Of a stretch of DNA of 64,000 nucleotides, positions 10,535 to 21,485 are shown piece by piece. The stretch's first letter is position 1. Each line of letters begins with the position of its first letter. Location of the stretch: the NCBI GenBank assembly GCA_033032175.1, contig CM065326.1, positions 13,100,001 through 13,164,000 of the forward strand, given 5' to 3'. A program made the translations under genes and the position numbers. The stretch comes from Saturnia japonica. Lineage: Eukaryota; Arthropoda; Insecta; Lepidoptera; Saturniidae. The notes under the pieces were generated by a model. The model had not been told where the DNA came from. It did not search any database and worked only from the letters and a program-made list of their open reading frames with translations.

Positions 10535-11545
10535 TATAGTCGTACAAGTTCGTGTGCGACCGTCCTAAGTTTTATACGTTGGAGAGGACGAGGTAACACG
10601 ACACTACACAATACACTAAAGTAAACAGTATGTTGTCTCGGCAGTGTTCTTGAAATAATTACCTGCAGCCGCTAGGTAGATAAACACGCTCTACGTTTCT
10701 TGAGTTACCTACTAACATATTGGATAATGCTACGTTAAATTGTCATGATCATCTTTTGAAATTTTATTTCTAGTTTCAAAAGCGATTGTGAGTCAGTAAG
10801 AGAATGTTCATTTTTTAAATAAAAATATAGTTTAATGCTTAAAGTTTAATAAATCAAAAACAATTTTAAATTCTAGGAAGTATACCATTTCCATTTCTTT
10901 ATTTTCTCGATGACAGCTCCTGTGAAAACTTGAACGAGCGTCTTTTTTACATTACGTATGCATTATTTTATAAAAATATGACGTTTACACACGTACAAGG
11001 TTATATCAGAATCGGAGAAACTGATGGGATGGAGCTATATCGATAAACGTAACACGATAACAGATCCGATATTTTTATACAAAATGTAAGAAACTAAACT
11101 ACTGCTGGATACTTTTGTACAAATTTTATTAACTAATATTATATTTCATTACAAGATGTTACACGTATTAATTCTTGATTGATAATGCCAACTTCTTCAA
11201 AATTTTCGAAGCTGTTGTAAAATAAGTAGGTATAGGTAGGTACTCGACAATGAAACGAATTAATTATAACGACAGATAATCTTAATTTATTTATTTTAAT
11301 CAAAATCTGATGAATCGTCACTGTATCGATATAATAAATATATTCGATCGATATCATTAGTTATTTGGTCACAACGCTACAACTATCAAATTAGAACTGT
11401 CATCGAGAAAATAAAGAAATGGAAATAGTATAGGTAATATAATAATTCGTCAATAATTATTATAAATTGCGTAATCGCGACTATTGTGTACTGAAGTTTT
11501 TACCTAGATTTCATTTCGGCCGTTTGTATGAAGACCTAATATTGT
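10535..11545 (+). repeat. Dispersed repeat R3, copy 1 (interrupted by a MITE)
   Basis: Matches 52740-53260 in the same orientation. Shared blocks include ACACTAAAGTAAACAG, CTTGAAATAATTAC, CCGCTAGGTAGATAAACACG, AAATTGCGTAATCG and TTTGGCCGTTT/TTCGGCCGTTT. The second copy lacks the 10881-11432 segment, which marks that segment as a later insertion. Confidence 0.72.
10881..11432. mobile_element. MITE with 36-bp terminal inverted repeats
   Basis: The left end 10881-10916 and right end 11397-11432 are inverted repeats of 36 bp with one mismatch (TATACCATTTCC... against ...GGAAATAGTATA). The element is about 552 bp and AT-rich, with no transposase-like frame. It is absent from the paralogous repeat copy at 52740-53260. 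The ends overlap TATA, so a TA target duplication is possible but cannot be separated from the repeat. Confidence 0.82.
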
Positions 11546-12947
11546 ATACTATACAAGACATTGTTTCACTACACATTTTTGTTCATTAATCTTTAATTTA
11601 TTATATGTTGATGTGACAATGTTTTTGCTTCCCATTCCTCTCTCCCATCCCCATCCCATCTCTAGGCACAGCTAATAAATTATAAATCTCACTTAAACAG
11701 CTAGTTGGACAGATACTAATGTAATTTATCACAGAAGTTGAATATATTGTAGTTCTAGCTATGGCCGCGGCTCCGTTCGCTACACAATTATTGTTTATAA
11801 TAATATTGTGATATTTTTTTTAGAAAAGGATATAGTAAATATTGAGAAAAACAAAAAAAATTGATCACTATCTTTCCAGTAGTTTTTTCGTGCACTATAG
11901 CAAACCTCCATCATCTTATTTATATAGTCATAGATAGGAAACAGAATGCTTTTATGAATTATTACTAAAGTTTAATTTACACCCCATGAAGAGGGTACGG
12001 GAACTGCTAGATAGTCTGCAGTTTGCACATATATGGATAAATATTATAATGATACTAGCTGTGCCCACGGTTTCACCTATGTTAGTTTTATCTGACAAAC
12101 ACCGCGCCACCTACACACCAGTGTAGAGCCTATCATAATTGATCTTCCCGCAGGTACAAATTATTTCTTTTTCCATTATCTCCTAATCTATCTGTCAAAA
12201 TAACATGCTATAAAGGCAAAATTTAACTTCATAAAATTGTCTTTATGATGAAGTAACTATTGTTAGTAAGGATTATTAAGCCATGACTAAAAATAATGCT
12301 TATAGATCTCTTTTTAATTTTCAACAATTTTTTGTCACAATATAACTTATTTTGGCTTATTTATAAGTGATAGGCATATGCTTTCTCAGACTTATTTTAT
12401 ATATACTAATGGCCATTATTTTTATGGAACATTATATTTCCATATCATTAACAATTAGCACATGGGGATAAAGCAGTTTGGGAGGGCTTCGACTTCAGAC
12501 TTACATAACAAAAATCAATATTTAAGGCTATCTGAGAGTTGTAGCCAAATGTTAGATAGCCTATACTATTCCTCATGTGTTTGGCTGCTATCATATACAA
12601 ATTTTGGAATCCATCTGGTGGTTCCAGAGGTTAGTGTGTTTAAACAAACAAACAAAAAACTCTTCTACTTTATTATATTAATATAGATATTCTCTATAGT
12701 TTCTTACATGTAATGTACGGTCTCTCAAGTTTAAATCAAAAAATATTTAATATAATTTAAATATATAATCTTTGAGAAGCAATAATAAATTATGAAATAG
12801 CACTTTTTCTATCCCAGTTGCCACCTTTATTTTTCTAGTACCATATTTTTACCTTTTACATTCCAATTAATTATTTGAATCATAATAGTTGAAATACTTA
12901 ATTCAAATATTTTTTTTTAATTCATTGAAATATCTTACATTATTTAC
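11546..12947. other. Intergenic AT-rich DNA with element remnants
   Basis: No gene is seen. A third copy of the inverted-pair element lies at 12468-12690. Short remnants of the ACTAGCTGTGCCC type occur near 11758 and 12055. Similar remnants sit near 33913, 54112 and 62150 (inverted). Confidence 0.45.
12468..12690 (+). mobile_element. Third copy of the 8.0-8.7 kb inverted-pair element
   Basis: Matches the right arm at 8445-8664, sharing GGGAGGGCTTCGACTT, AAGGCTATCTGAGAGTTG, TAGCCTATACTATTCC, GTGTTTAAACAAACAAAC and the terminal ATATTAATATAGAT. It is non-coding. It could be the 3' end of a LINE or a SINE. Confidence 0.65.
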
Positions 12948-13206
12948 TGCCTCATTAGCCTAGTGGTCGTTAGTGTAACTGCTATGAGCGAGGTCCTGGG
13001 TTTGAATCCCAGGTTGAGCAAAGTGTTAATGGGTTTTTCCTATGAAATTCTCAGTGGCAGCTCAGAGTTTAGTTTCGTGCCCGATTAATGGCAATAGGCT
13101 CGCCCACTATTACATGGGACCTAAAAACATACTCGGCAAACTGTGAGTGTACATTAGTACACCTCTGCCTAACCCTTCGGGGAATACAGGTGTGATGGTA
13201 TGGTTA
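12948..13206 (+). mobile_element. tRNA-derived SINE, copy C (best preserved)
   Basis: Starts CCTCATTAGCCTAGTGGTCG, an A-box-like tRNA head. It has the B box GGTTTGAATCCCA at about 12999, then a body shared with copies A and B. It ends in a short TATGGTTAACATAACC tail. The head resembles a tRNA gene but the body and tail show that it is a retroposon, not a functional tRNA gene. Confidence 0.85.
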
Positions 13207-13550
13207 ACATAACCAATAATTTATTATTTTCATTATACATAATACAGAAAACTGTAAAATGTACATAATATGACAAAATAATTACAAATAAAACCACAAA
13301 AAATTAATGATTTTAAATCCCATTAACAAGCAACACATGAAATATCATTTTAATTTGTTCCGTATTTGTTAAAACTGCCCACAAGTGGGCTATTTCTACT
13401 ATTATTTACCTTCGTTTAGGCCATGTATGTTCTCGTGTTTTCCTCGCGAAAATACATGTCTGTGACCAATCTCTGTGCCAGTACAGTCTTAACTTTTTCC
13501 TTATATAATTTTCTTCCTTGTAATATTCCTCATCTCACTAATGTCAATAT

Positions 13551-13749
13551 TGTTGAGTAGATACTCTTTTATAATAAATTTGTACCTTCCATATTTTAAA
13601 TTTGGTATGTGTCATACAGTTCCCTTTTGTTGTGTAAAGATCTTTGCTACCTTATATATATGTTTTTTCCTGTTCTTTAATTTTATATGCTGGTTTTATT
13701 TATTACTACAAATAACTTCCACTGCGCTACCGGCTAATAATCTGCTACA
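13551..13749 (+). repeat. Copia 5' LTR
   Basis: Begins TGTTGAGTAGATACTC and ends AATCTGCTACA. It aligns over its full length with 18066-18264 with six substitutions and no gaps. Confidence 0.95.
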
Positions 13750-13750
13750 A

Positions 13751-13766
13751 TGGTTATGGGCCCAGT
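13751..13766 (+). promoter_or_regulatory. Copia primer binding site (initiator tRNA-Met half molecule)
   Basis: TGGTTATGGGCCCAG lies 1 nt after the 5' LTR. It is complementary to the anticodon stem-loop of eukaryotic initiator tRNA-Met, not to a tRNA 3' end. Internal priming by an iMet half molecule is the known Copia mechanism. Confidence 0.88.
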
Positions 13767-13884
13767 TGCCGATAAATAGTATATAAATAAAATCGGTGGA
13801 TAACGAAAAGAGTTATCATATGTGATCGTCGAATAAAAGTGCAAAGAGATCAATTGTAAGTGGAGCAGCGAAAAGGGCGACACC

Positions 13885-14592
13885 ATGACTACAATGAGGA
13901 TCGAGGTTCTTGGTAGGAATAACTATGATTCCTGGAAGGTACACGCACAGGCGATTTTAATAAAGAACGATTTATGGGAATACGTAGATGGTAGTAAACC
14001 AAAGCCAGTCGAATTACCAGAGGCGACTTTATGGGAGTCACAAGACTCAAAAGCGAAGGCAGAGCTAATTTTAGCGATGAGCCCGAGCGAGTTACGTCAT
14101 ATAAGAGAGTGTAAGACATCAAACGATGTTTGGTTGAAACTTGAGTCGGTATATGCTTCGAAAGGACCAGCTAGGAAGGCTAGCTTACTGAAGCAGCTCA
14201 TATTATGTAAAATGAGCGAAGGTGATGATATTCACGAACACTTGGCCAAGTTCTTTGACGCTAAATGCAAGTTACACGAGATGGACGTAGAAATTCACAA
14301 TGATTTAGCATCGATAATGCTATTGTTTAGCTTGCCGTCAAGTTTCGAGAATTTCAGGTGTGCAATTGAGTCTAGAGATTCATTTCCGGACCCGGAGATA
14401 TTAAAAATTAAAATTCTTGAAGAAAGCAATGCTAGGAGATCGAGTAGCTATAATACTTTCAATGTTTTGAAGAGAAATAAGAAGAAATTTGGATCAAACT
14501 CTGTACAGTCTGTCGATAAAATGTCTAAGTTTGTTTACAAATGTTTTAAATATCATAAAAAGGACACAAAGCTTCGGAATGTAATAAATTAA
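13885..14592 (+). pseudogene. gag: Copia gag (frame-broken at the zinc knuckle)
   Basis: 235 codons starting MTTMRIEVLGRNNYDSWKVH, the typical UBN2-like Copia Gag opening. It includes KAELILAMSPSELRHI and NDVWLKLESVYASKGPA. The frame breaks inside the CCHC knuckle near 14563, in an A/G run; downstream sequence continues as pol in another frame. The second metal-binding Cys position reads Tyr, so the knuckle is also substituted. Confidence 0.88.
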
Positions 14593-14603
14593 AACAGAAG
14601 GAT

Positions 14604-16424
14604 TTGGTAAAATATGTATCAGAAAATAAATTAACAACAGAAAAGGTCGATACTAGTTTTGTAAAATTTAATTGTATTTCAGGTGATTGTCACTTTGGAA
14701 ACTGCGAGAATGGAAACTGGATTATCGATAGCGGTTGTACGAGTCATTTATGTAACGATAAAACCTATTTTGGAAAAACTTTACAGCCTTCTGACGGTAA
14801 AGTGACTCTGGCTACTAATCAGAGTGCTCTAGTACAAGGTAAAGGTACAGTAAGATTGTCTCCATATAATACTAACTTCAAAAGTATAGTTGAACTATCT
14901 AACACGTTATATGTTCCTGATTTGCGAACTAACTTGATTTCAGTTGCAAAAATTACCGATAAGGGGTTTCACGTTACGTTTAGGGATGATAGGGCTCTAG
15001 TGACTGATACTGATGGTAATGTGAAGTTAATCGCATTTCGAAAAGATAATCTTTATTATGTAAAGGAACAGTGTGCTCAAGCTTCATCGGTTTCTAATGA
15101 AAGCGATATTTTAAAATGGCATGAGCGTTTGGGTCACTTAAATGCAAACGATCTAACAAAACTCTTAGACCATTGCAATCTACGTGTCGGAACTAATATG
15201 AGTACCGTCAATAGGTTGCGTAATTGCGAAATATGCATACGTGGTAAAATGAGTTCTCTTCCTTTTTCTTACTCGAGCGGACCGTGTAATGAAAAACTAA
15301 AAATAGTTTATTCCGATGTATGTGGTCCTATGAAAAATGCAGCCTTAGGAGGCGCGAAATATTTTGTGACGTTTATCGACGATTCTACGAGATGGTGCGA
15401 GGTATATTTATTAAGTAAGAAGAGTTCGGTTTTTACTGTGTTTAAAATATACAAGCAATATGTAGAAAATATGACTGGCAAGAAAATAAAATACTTACAA
15501 ACTGATAATGGCGGTGAGTATTGTAATAAAGAATTTGATGACTTCTTGAGTAAAGAAGGAATTTCTAGAAGAAAAACGATTCCTCATACTCCACAGCAAA
15601 ACGGTGTAGCTGAGAGGATGAATAGAACACTGGTTGAGATGGCAAGATGCATGTTGTTATCATCTAAACTTTCAGGCGGGTTTTGGGCGGATGCTGTAGT
15701 GACGGCATGTCATGTTAGAAATAGGTGCCCATCTACCGCGATTAATGGCGAAATACCATATGAGAAATTCTTTGATAGACGTGTAAATATAAATTATTTA
15801 AGACCTTTTGGAAATAAAATTTTTATTTTAGATAAGGATATAAATAAGGATAAATTTACAGCTCGTAGTGTAGAAGGAATTTTTGTCGGATATCCTAGAG
15901 ACCAAAAAGGATATAGAGTATGGTTGCCCAATGATCGTAAACTGATTGTTGCAAGAGATGTAAGGTTTTTAGACGTGAACACATCTGAAAACGAGAACAA
16001 CATAGACCCACTACAGGTTGTGACTGAATCACAAGAAGGGAGGCCAGTCAAGTATGTGGACTTAGAAATTAAACCATCGACTTCAAAGACTCCTATTGAA
16101 GGGTCAGCTCAAAATGAGCCTACTTTGAGTGATAGTACTGTCCTAGAAGAAGTACGAGAAGAAGAAGTTCGAAGAGGCCCAGGCAGACCTAGAATTCAAA
16201 GAGGTCAAGTAGGTAGGCCGAAAAAGGTGTACCGAACTGTCAGTGCAACGAGAAGGGAACGAGAGCAAGATGAAGATGAGTGGAGTGAAGTAGGTGGAAA
16301 TAATGCCAGCAATGAAGAAACAGCTGTAAGTTTAGATGAATTTACTGATTGTGAAGATTTCGTGGGCAATGCAATGGAAATTTCGTTAAAAGAGGCGTTA
16401 TCGAGTAGTGAAGAAAAGCTTTGA
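14604..16424 (+). pseudogene. pol: Copia pol: protease, GAG-pre-integrase, integrase
   Basis: Protease motif WIIDSGCTSHLCND (active-site Asp near 14728). It is followed by a zinc-binding H..H..C..C region and the integrase core with YSDVCGP, QTDNGGEY and TPQQNGVAERMNRTL, which supply the D,D,E residues. The frame ends at a TGA (16422-16424), after which the same frame continues into RT. This is therefore an in-frame nonsense codon and not the natural end. Confidence 0.93.
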
Positions 16425-17166
16425 AAAGAAGCGATTACTTCAGAGATAAGAAGTATCGTTAAAAACCGGACGTGGGAAATCGTCAAGAAGCCCTCAAATC
16501 GTGATGTAGTAGGATGTCGATTCGTTCTAACTACAAAGATAAATGTGGACAAATCTGAAAAGAAAAAAGTCAGATTGGTTGCCAAAGGTTACAGTCAGCG
16601 ATACGGTATTGATTATCGTGATACTTTTGCGCCAGTGATGAGGCTTGATACTGTCAGATTGTTATCCGCTTTAGCTGTTGAGTTAGATATGGAAATACAT
16701 CAGATAGATATCAACACAGCCTATCTGAATGGATATCTAGACGAAGAGGTATACATGAAAATACAGTCTCGTTAAATTGTTACAAACGGAAGATTTTTTA
16801 GTCAAGAAACAGGCGCAGCAAATGTTAGCGGACATACGAGCGGGTGGCAATGTTTGCCGTTTACGCAAGTCTTTGTATGGCTTAAAGCAATCTGGACGCC
16901 AGTGGAACATAAGACTTGACGAAAAATTGAAGAATATGAACTTTAAGCAGTCATTAAATGAGCCGTGTTTGTATTTTAAAGATGTTGACGACTGCGGATT
17001 AAAACTCTTTGTCTGTGTATATATGGACGATATTTTGATTGCAAGTCAGAAAAAAGATTGTATTCTGGATTTTAAAAAGGAATTAGGAAAAGAGTTCGAA
17101 TTGAAAGACTATGGAATTGCAAAGTTTATATTGGGAATAGATATTGATAGAAGTGACAACGTCTAA
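16425..17166 (+). pseudogene. pol: Copia reverse transcriptase (two frames)
   Basis: The first part, to 16775, has VRLVAKGYSQRYGIDYRDTF and INTAYLNGYLDEEVYM. After a frame break near 16773 the second part has RKSLYGLKQSGRQWN and VYMDDILIAS, so the YMDD catalytic pair is intact near 17020-17031. A second break near 17164 ends it. Confidence 0.92.
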
Positions 17167-17959
17167 AGTTGACACAATCTCAATACATAAATAAAATAGT
17201 ACAATGTTTTGGACTCCAAGATTGTAAGGATACAAATGCCACACCAATGGAGGTTAATTTAAAACTACAGAATATTGATACTGATAGTGGTTCTATTTTT
17301 CCGTATAGGGAGTTAATAGGATGTTTGATATATTTATCTGTAGGTACCAGGCCAGATATTGCAAATGCAGTGGCAAAAATGGGTCAGTTTGTCGATAAAG
17401 CAGATAAAAATTGTTGGAAAGCGGCAATGAGGATCCTGCGTTACTTAAAAAGACGCGTGATTATGGTCTTGTTTATAAGAAAACTGGTAAGTCTATTAAG
17501 GGATATTCTGATAGTGATTGGGGCAATTGTATTATAGATAGACATAGTTATTCAGGTTATGTTTTTACCTTAGCTGGTGCAGCAATATCTTGGAAGTCAC
17601 AAAAACAGAGGTCTGTCGCGACTTCTACTTGTGAGGCAGAATATGTAAGTTTATCGGTAGCTATGAAAGAGGCTATCTACTTAAATAGTTTGTTGACTGA
17701 AATCGGGTTAGCGACTGTGAGCAGGGTACAATTACATGCGGACAATCAGGGAGCAATAGCGTTATCGAAAGATCCCGTATTCCATTCCCGCAGTAAGCAC
17801 ATTAGTATCAAGTATCATTTCTTGAGAGATACGTTAAAAACTAACAAAGATATTGTGGTGAAATATATTCCAACAGAACTGATGCTTGGTGATATATTAA
17901 CGAAACCACTGCCTAAGCAGAAACATTATTTTTGTATGGAAGGTTTAGGCGTTACTTAG
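17167..17959 (+). pseudogene. pol: Copia RT C-terminus and RNase H
   Basis: Continues with SQYINKIVQCFGLQDCKDTN and GTRPDIANAVAKMGQF. It changes frame near 17440, then reads GYSDSDWGNCIIDRHSYSGY, STCEAEYVSLSVAMKEAIYL and HISIKYHFLRD. The RNase H acidic residues (DSDW, EAEY) are present. The ORF ends at 17957-17959, about 100 bp before the 3' LTR. Confidence 0.92.
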
Positions 17960-18065
17960 TTTCTTAAATATTTAATGTGCTGTTATGTTTATATACCTTG
18001 TTTGTTTCTCTAAGTATATAGTAGATAGTTATACTATGTTTTGGAAGGTACAATTTAAGGGAGCG

Positions 18066-18264
18066 TGTTGAGTAGATACTCTTTTATAATAAATTTGTAC
18101 CTTCCATATTTTCAATTTGGTATGTGTCACACAGTTCTCTTTTGTTGTGTAAAGATCTTTGCTACCTTATATATATGTTTTTTCCTGTTCTTTACTTTCA
18201 TATGCTGGTTTTATTTATTACTACAAATAACTTCCACTGCGCTACCGGCTCATAATCTGCTACA
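18066..18264 (+). repeat. Copia 3' LTR (with adjacent polypurine tract)
   Basis: 199 bp, 97% identical to the 5' LTR. It is preceded by the purine run AAGGGAG at about 18056-18062, the likely plus-strand primer. Confidence 0.94.
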
Positions 18265-19793
18265 AATACTTTACTTACATATGTGTATTCTACTTTTATT
18301 GAAATATTTAGTGTCTTTATTTATCATAATAATACAAAAATTCTAATGACGTGTCCTTTGTTTTTGGCTATATATAATATAGTTATAGTTTTTTTAATAT
18401 TTAACATATGTAGTTCATTCTCATAACAAGTATTATATAGAAATTTGTGACTGTTTTATATTGTGTCAATGTAGAATGTATCCTTTTTATGGGTTATTCT
18501 ACAGTACCTACACCAAACATTCGGCAACTAAATTCACATGTACTTGTCATACTTGACATTGGCAAAATTGCCTACATATGCAGAAAGGCAAAGTAAAAAA
18601 AAACAATTTTTGATAACTCTGCTCCTGGGGATGGCATCATACATACCAATTTTAAAAATAATTGAAATAACTTGTAGCTAAGAGTCTATATTTGAACTAA
18701 CCATTATGAGTTCATATATAGTACTTTATTGTACAGAAGTCATATTTCAGAAAATATTCTAATGTTACATGTAATTTTAAATAAAATGAATATATAATTA
18801 TAAAATAGGAGGAAGTAAGTTAAAGATGTGTATAAATATATAAATGTTTATGACATTAATTCAAAAAAATATTGTAAAATCGTTTGTTTATATGTTCATA
18901 AAAATCAGATGCCACCTGTTAATACTTACAATACCCAATGGAAATAATTAACAGTAAAAATGTAATAGAGTACGTATATAATATGAAAATATATAACCTA
19001 CTGCCAACTAGTTATGTACCAATTAAATAATAATAATCATGCATAGGATAAAGTTACAAATATTTAAAAAGGTCATTCACCTGACACATATCTAGGTTTA
19101 ATTAATGTTATATATGTAGTTAACGTCCTTATTAATAACATTATCACTTATATAATAGAAAATATGAGAATACACTAAACAAACACGATTGCGAAGCAGA
19201 TGTTGTCGCTAGGAGCGCTAACTTTTAAAATATACTCACCGCACCGATAAATAACGTCCGCTTGCCTTTTAGCTTGTTAGACCTCAGGAAAAATTAAATC
19301 ATCGGATTTCTTTGCTTGTTTTAAAAGGGATTATCAAATTTAGTACTTTTATCAGCTTTTGTTTATATTTTATAATAATCGTAAAAAAACGTTAACCTAA
19401 ACCTAAGTGCACAACTTGCCAAATCATTGGCAGCAGTGTTGCAAGGTTACATTCACTTTTCACAGACTACAGTACTCACAAGATACTACGGTTCCATTGC
19501 AAAACCAGTAGAAAATTATAAAATGTACATAAATAATATTATTATTACTTAATAAAATGTAAATGTTTAAATGTAAATAATGGTATACAATATATCATTA
19601 TTCGGCGTCTGTTTGCACGCAATTAATTATAATGTCGCATACAGTTACCAGTTATAATTTATTTCTTATCATTCTTTAATTACATAATTACACAAAAGGT
19701 TTATAATTGTATAACTTTAACAATTTTAGATGGATCTATGTATAATGTGAAAATAAAATAAAAATGTAGTTTAAAGTAAAATATATTTAATTT
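18265..19793. other. AT-rich intergenic DNA, nothing recognised
   Basis: I see no exon-like frame, terminal repeat or RNA motif in this 1.5 kb. It lies between the Copia element and the next dispersed repeat. Confidence 0.4.
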
Positions 19794-19906
19794 TTTGAAG
19801 TGAAAACTTATTTTTTACCGTTATTATTGAAACGTGATGAAACGAAAAAGCGATACTAAAAGAACCAAACATAAAATTTACAGGATTTATCCTACGAGAG
19901 AATGAT
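19794..19906 (+). repeat. Dispersed repeat R4, left half (split copy)
   Basis: Matches 51770-51885: TTTTTGAAGTGAAAACTT, GATGAAAC / AATGAAAC, ACAGGATTTA and GCGAGAGAAT / ACGAGAGAAT. In the 51.8-kb copy the next block follows at once. Here it is displaced to 20476, so roughly 570 bp, including the element at 19941-20131, were inserted. Confidence 0.6.
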
Positions 19907-19940
19907 TAAATAATAAAATAAGTGTAGAAGAACTATTGCA

Positions 19941-20131
19941 AAGGGAGGATCCTCCGACCAGACGGGTGTTATGTCTGGCGGGCAGCTGCCCAACGGTTGT
20001 AGTCGGGTTCTTGTATATATACTCAACGATTGAGTTAATTTCTATAGCTTTATATATATTGCTATATATTTATAATTTCTGTGTTAAGATAGTAGGATGC
20101 GTCTTATGTGGCTCGATAGATGTCGCTATGT
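19941..20131 (+). mobile_element. Composite-family element, second copy
   Basis: Begins AAGGGAGGATCCTCCGACC, with TGTCTGGCGGGCAGCTGCCC, GGTTGTAGTCGGG, TGTATATATACTCAACGA and GGCTCGATAGATGTCGCTAT. It is the uninterrupted relative of the element at 38666-40197 in the Gypsy gag. It contains the palindrome GGAGGATCCTCC. No coding potential is seen. Its class is unclear (SINE, MITE or LINE 5' piece). Confidence 0.65.
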
Positions 20132-20475
20132 AAATGTCCCCATAGTATGTGTCGCTCATACAATAATATCGAACATTATAACGCTCTAAATATGGATCCT
20201 AATGATATGTTTAACTTGAATCTAAGTCGATTCCGATATGTAATTCAAAGATACTTAACTTTATTATAATATATTCTTTATAATGTAATTCTGCATGCAA
20301 GTGACAAATTTATTTCTTTCTTGTTTTATTCCGTTTGGGAAATAATTACAACTGATGTGCACTAATAAACTGCTAGTGAAAACATGTAAAATTTTGAGAT
20401 TTATTCTTATTTTGTTTATAATCTGTAATGTGTGCCTATATAAATAAATAAATAAAGAATACATTACACATTGTT

Positions 20476-20650
20476 AATGTAAGTCCTGATTTTCACAACT
20501 ATGACCTTCCTTAGTTTAGCTTATCTACATGAGGAATAGACTTGTATGTACAGTACGAGTGGTCGATGGTTCAAGTCCCACTGATTTAAGATTATTTCAA
20601 AGATATAAAGAAGGTATTTTGATTTCAGAAGGTTTCACTTCTACCGCGTG
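20476..20650 (+). repeat. Dispersed repeat R4, right half with tRNA-like B box
   Basis: Continues the 51.8-kb copy: TAATGTAAGTCCTGATTTTC, GTATGTACAGTACGAGTGG, then GGTTCAAGTCCCA. The last string fits the pol III B-box consensus, so this may be a tRNA-derived SINE with its body on the 5' side. Confidence 0.5.
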
Positions 20651-21485
20651 TGCACTGAAAACATATTTTTTGCAGATACGGTAAAATGTTGAAAAATCCG
20701 ACGAATCAACTGCTTAATAAGTAGGCTTGGCAACACTGATTAGTAAAAATAGAGATAGATAATCTATGCAAAACATTTAAAAAGCTAATACATTTTTTTA
20801 AAATAACTGATTAATTATGTCATTGTTATAATGACTTATTTATTTACTATAGAAGTTCATGATATGTTTGTGTTATGTTCATAGGTAATAATTGACGTAT
20901 CCTTGAAAATATATTCACTTTAAATAGTCTGTAGTAATAAGTAGGTACACTATTTTTATTTTACATAAATATCGACGAAAAAGTATTTAAATAATTAAAT
21001 TGCGATTTATAGTATGACATAAATGCGACAATAAACAGAAAACATGCGCAGCTATTATAACTGAAGTGCTTGCTGAACAAATGGTGTCAGATGTTAACTT
21101 TCTAGAGTTTTCTTTACAAATTAAATAAGATTATTTTATGTTATTTTGCTTTCAGTTTAATAACACAATCATCGACAACGAAAAATAAAGCTAAAACCAT
21201 TGGCGTGTCAAGGACTATTTATCAGGAGGGTGCTGGACAGGGCCGGCCGTCATATCTAAAATAGCAAATGCCAGGTCTCACATCTTAAATAAAATTTAAA
21301 TTTACGAGATTGTGAAAGTCCCAGTTCAGTGACCTTGTTTATTATCTCTAAATTCTAACGAGACTAGAGATTTCTGCCAACGCATCTGAACTATAAGTGG
21401 TCGTCATAACGTGTAGATAGTTACGGAAACGGTTATATGCTATGTACCGTGCAACTCTTTACACGTATATTCAATAACTATCTAA
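20651..21485. other. AT-rich intergenic DNA, nothing recognised
   Basis: No open frame, splice-like exon or terminal repeat could be supported between the R4 half-copy and the mariner element. Confidence 0.4.

Larger units (their letters stand above)
13551..18264 (+). mobile_element. Ty1/Copia LTR retrotransposon, structurally complete, coding-defective
   Basis: 4714 bp with two 199-bp LTRs that differ at 6 positions (3.0%). The LTRs are TG...CA bounded and flanked by AATAT / AATAC, a 5-bp duplication with one change. Gene order is gag, protease, integrase, reverse transcriptase, RNase H, which defines Copia rather than Gypsy. The coding region carries one nonsense codon and at least four frame breaks, so it cannot move by itself. 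It lies between the two host genes. Confidence 0.95.

Noticed and set aside
12948..13020. Apparent tRNA gene (A and B boxes)
   Set aside because: The head is followed by a 190-bp body and a tail shared with two other copies, so it is a SINE and not a functional tRNA gene.
14560..14604. Programmed frameshift between Copia gag and pol
   Set aside because: Copia normally uses one ORF. The break falls inside the zinc knuckle and disrupts it, so a single-nt mutation is the simpler reading.
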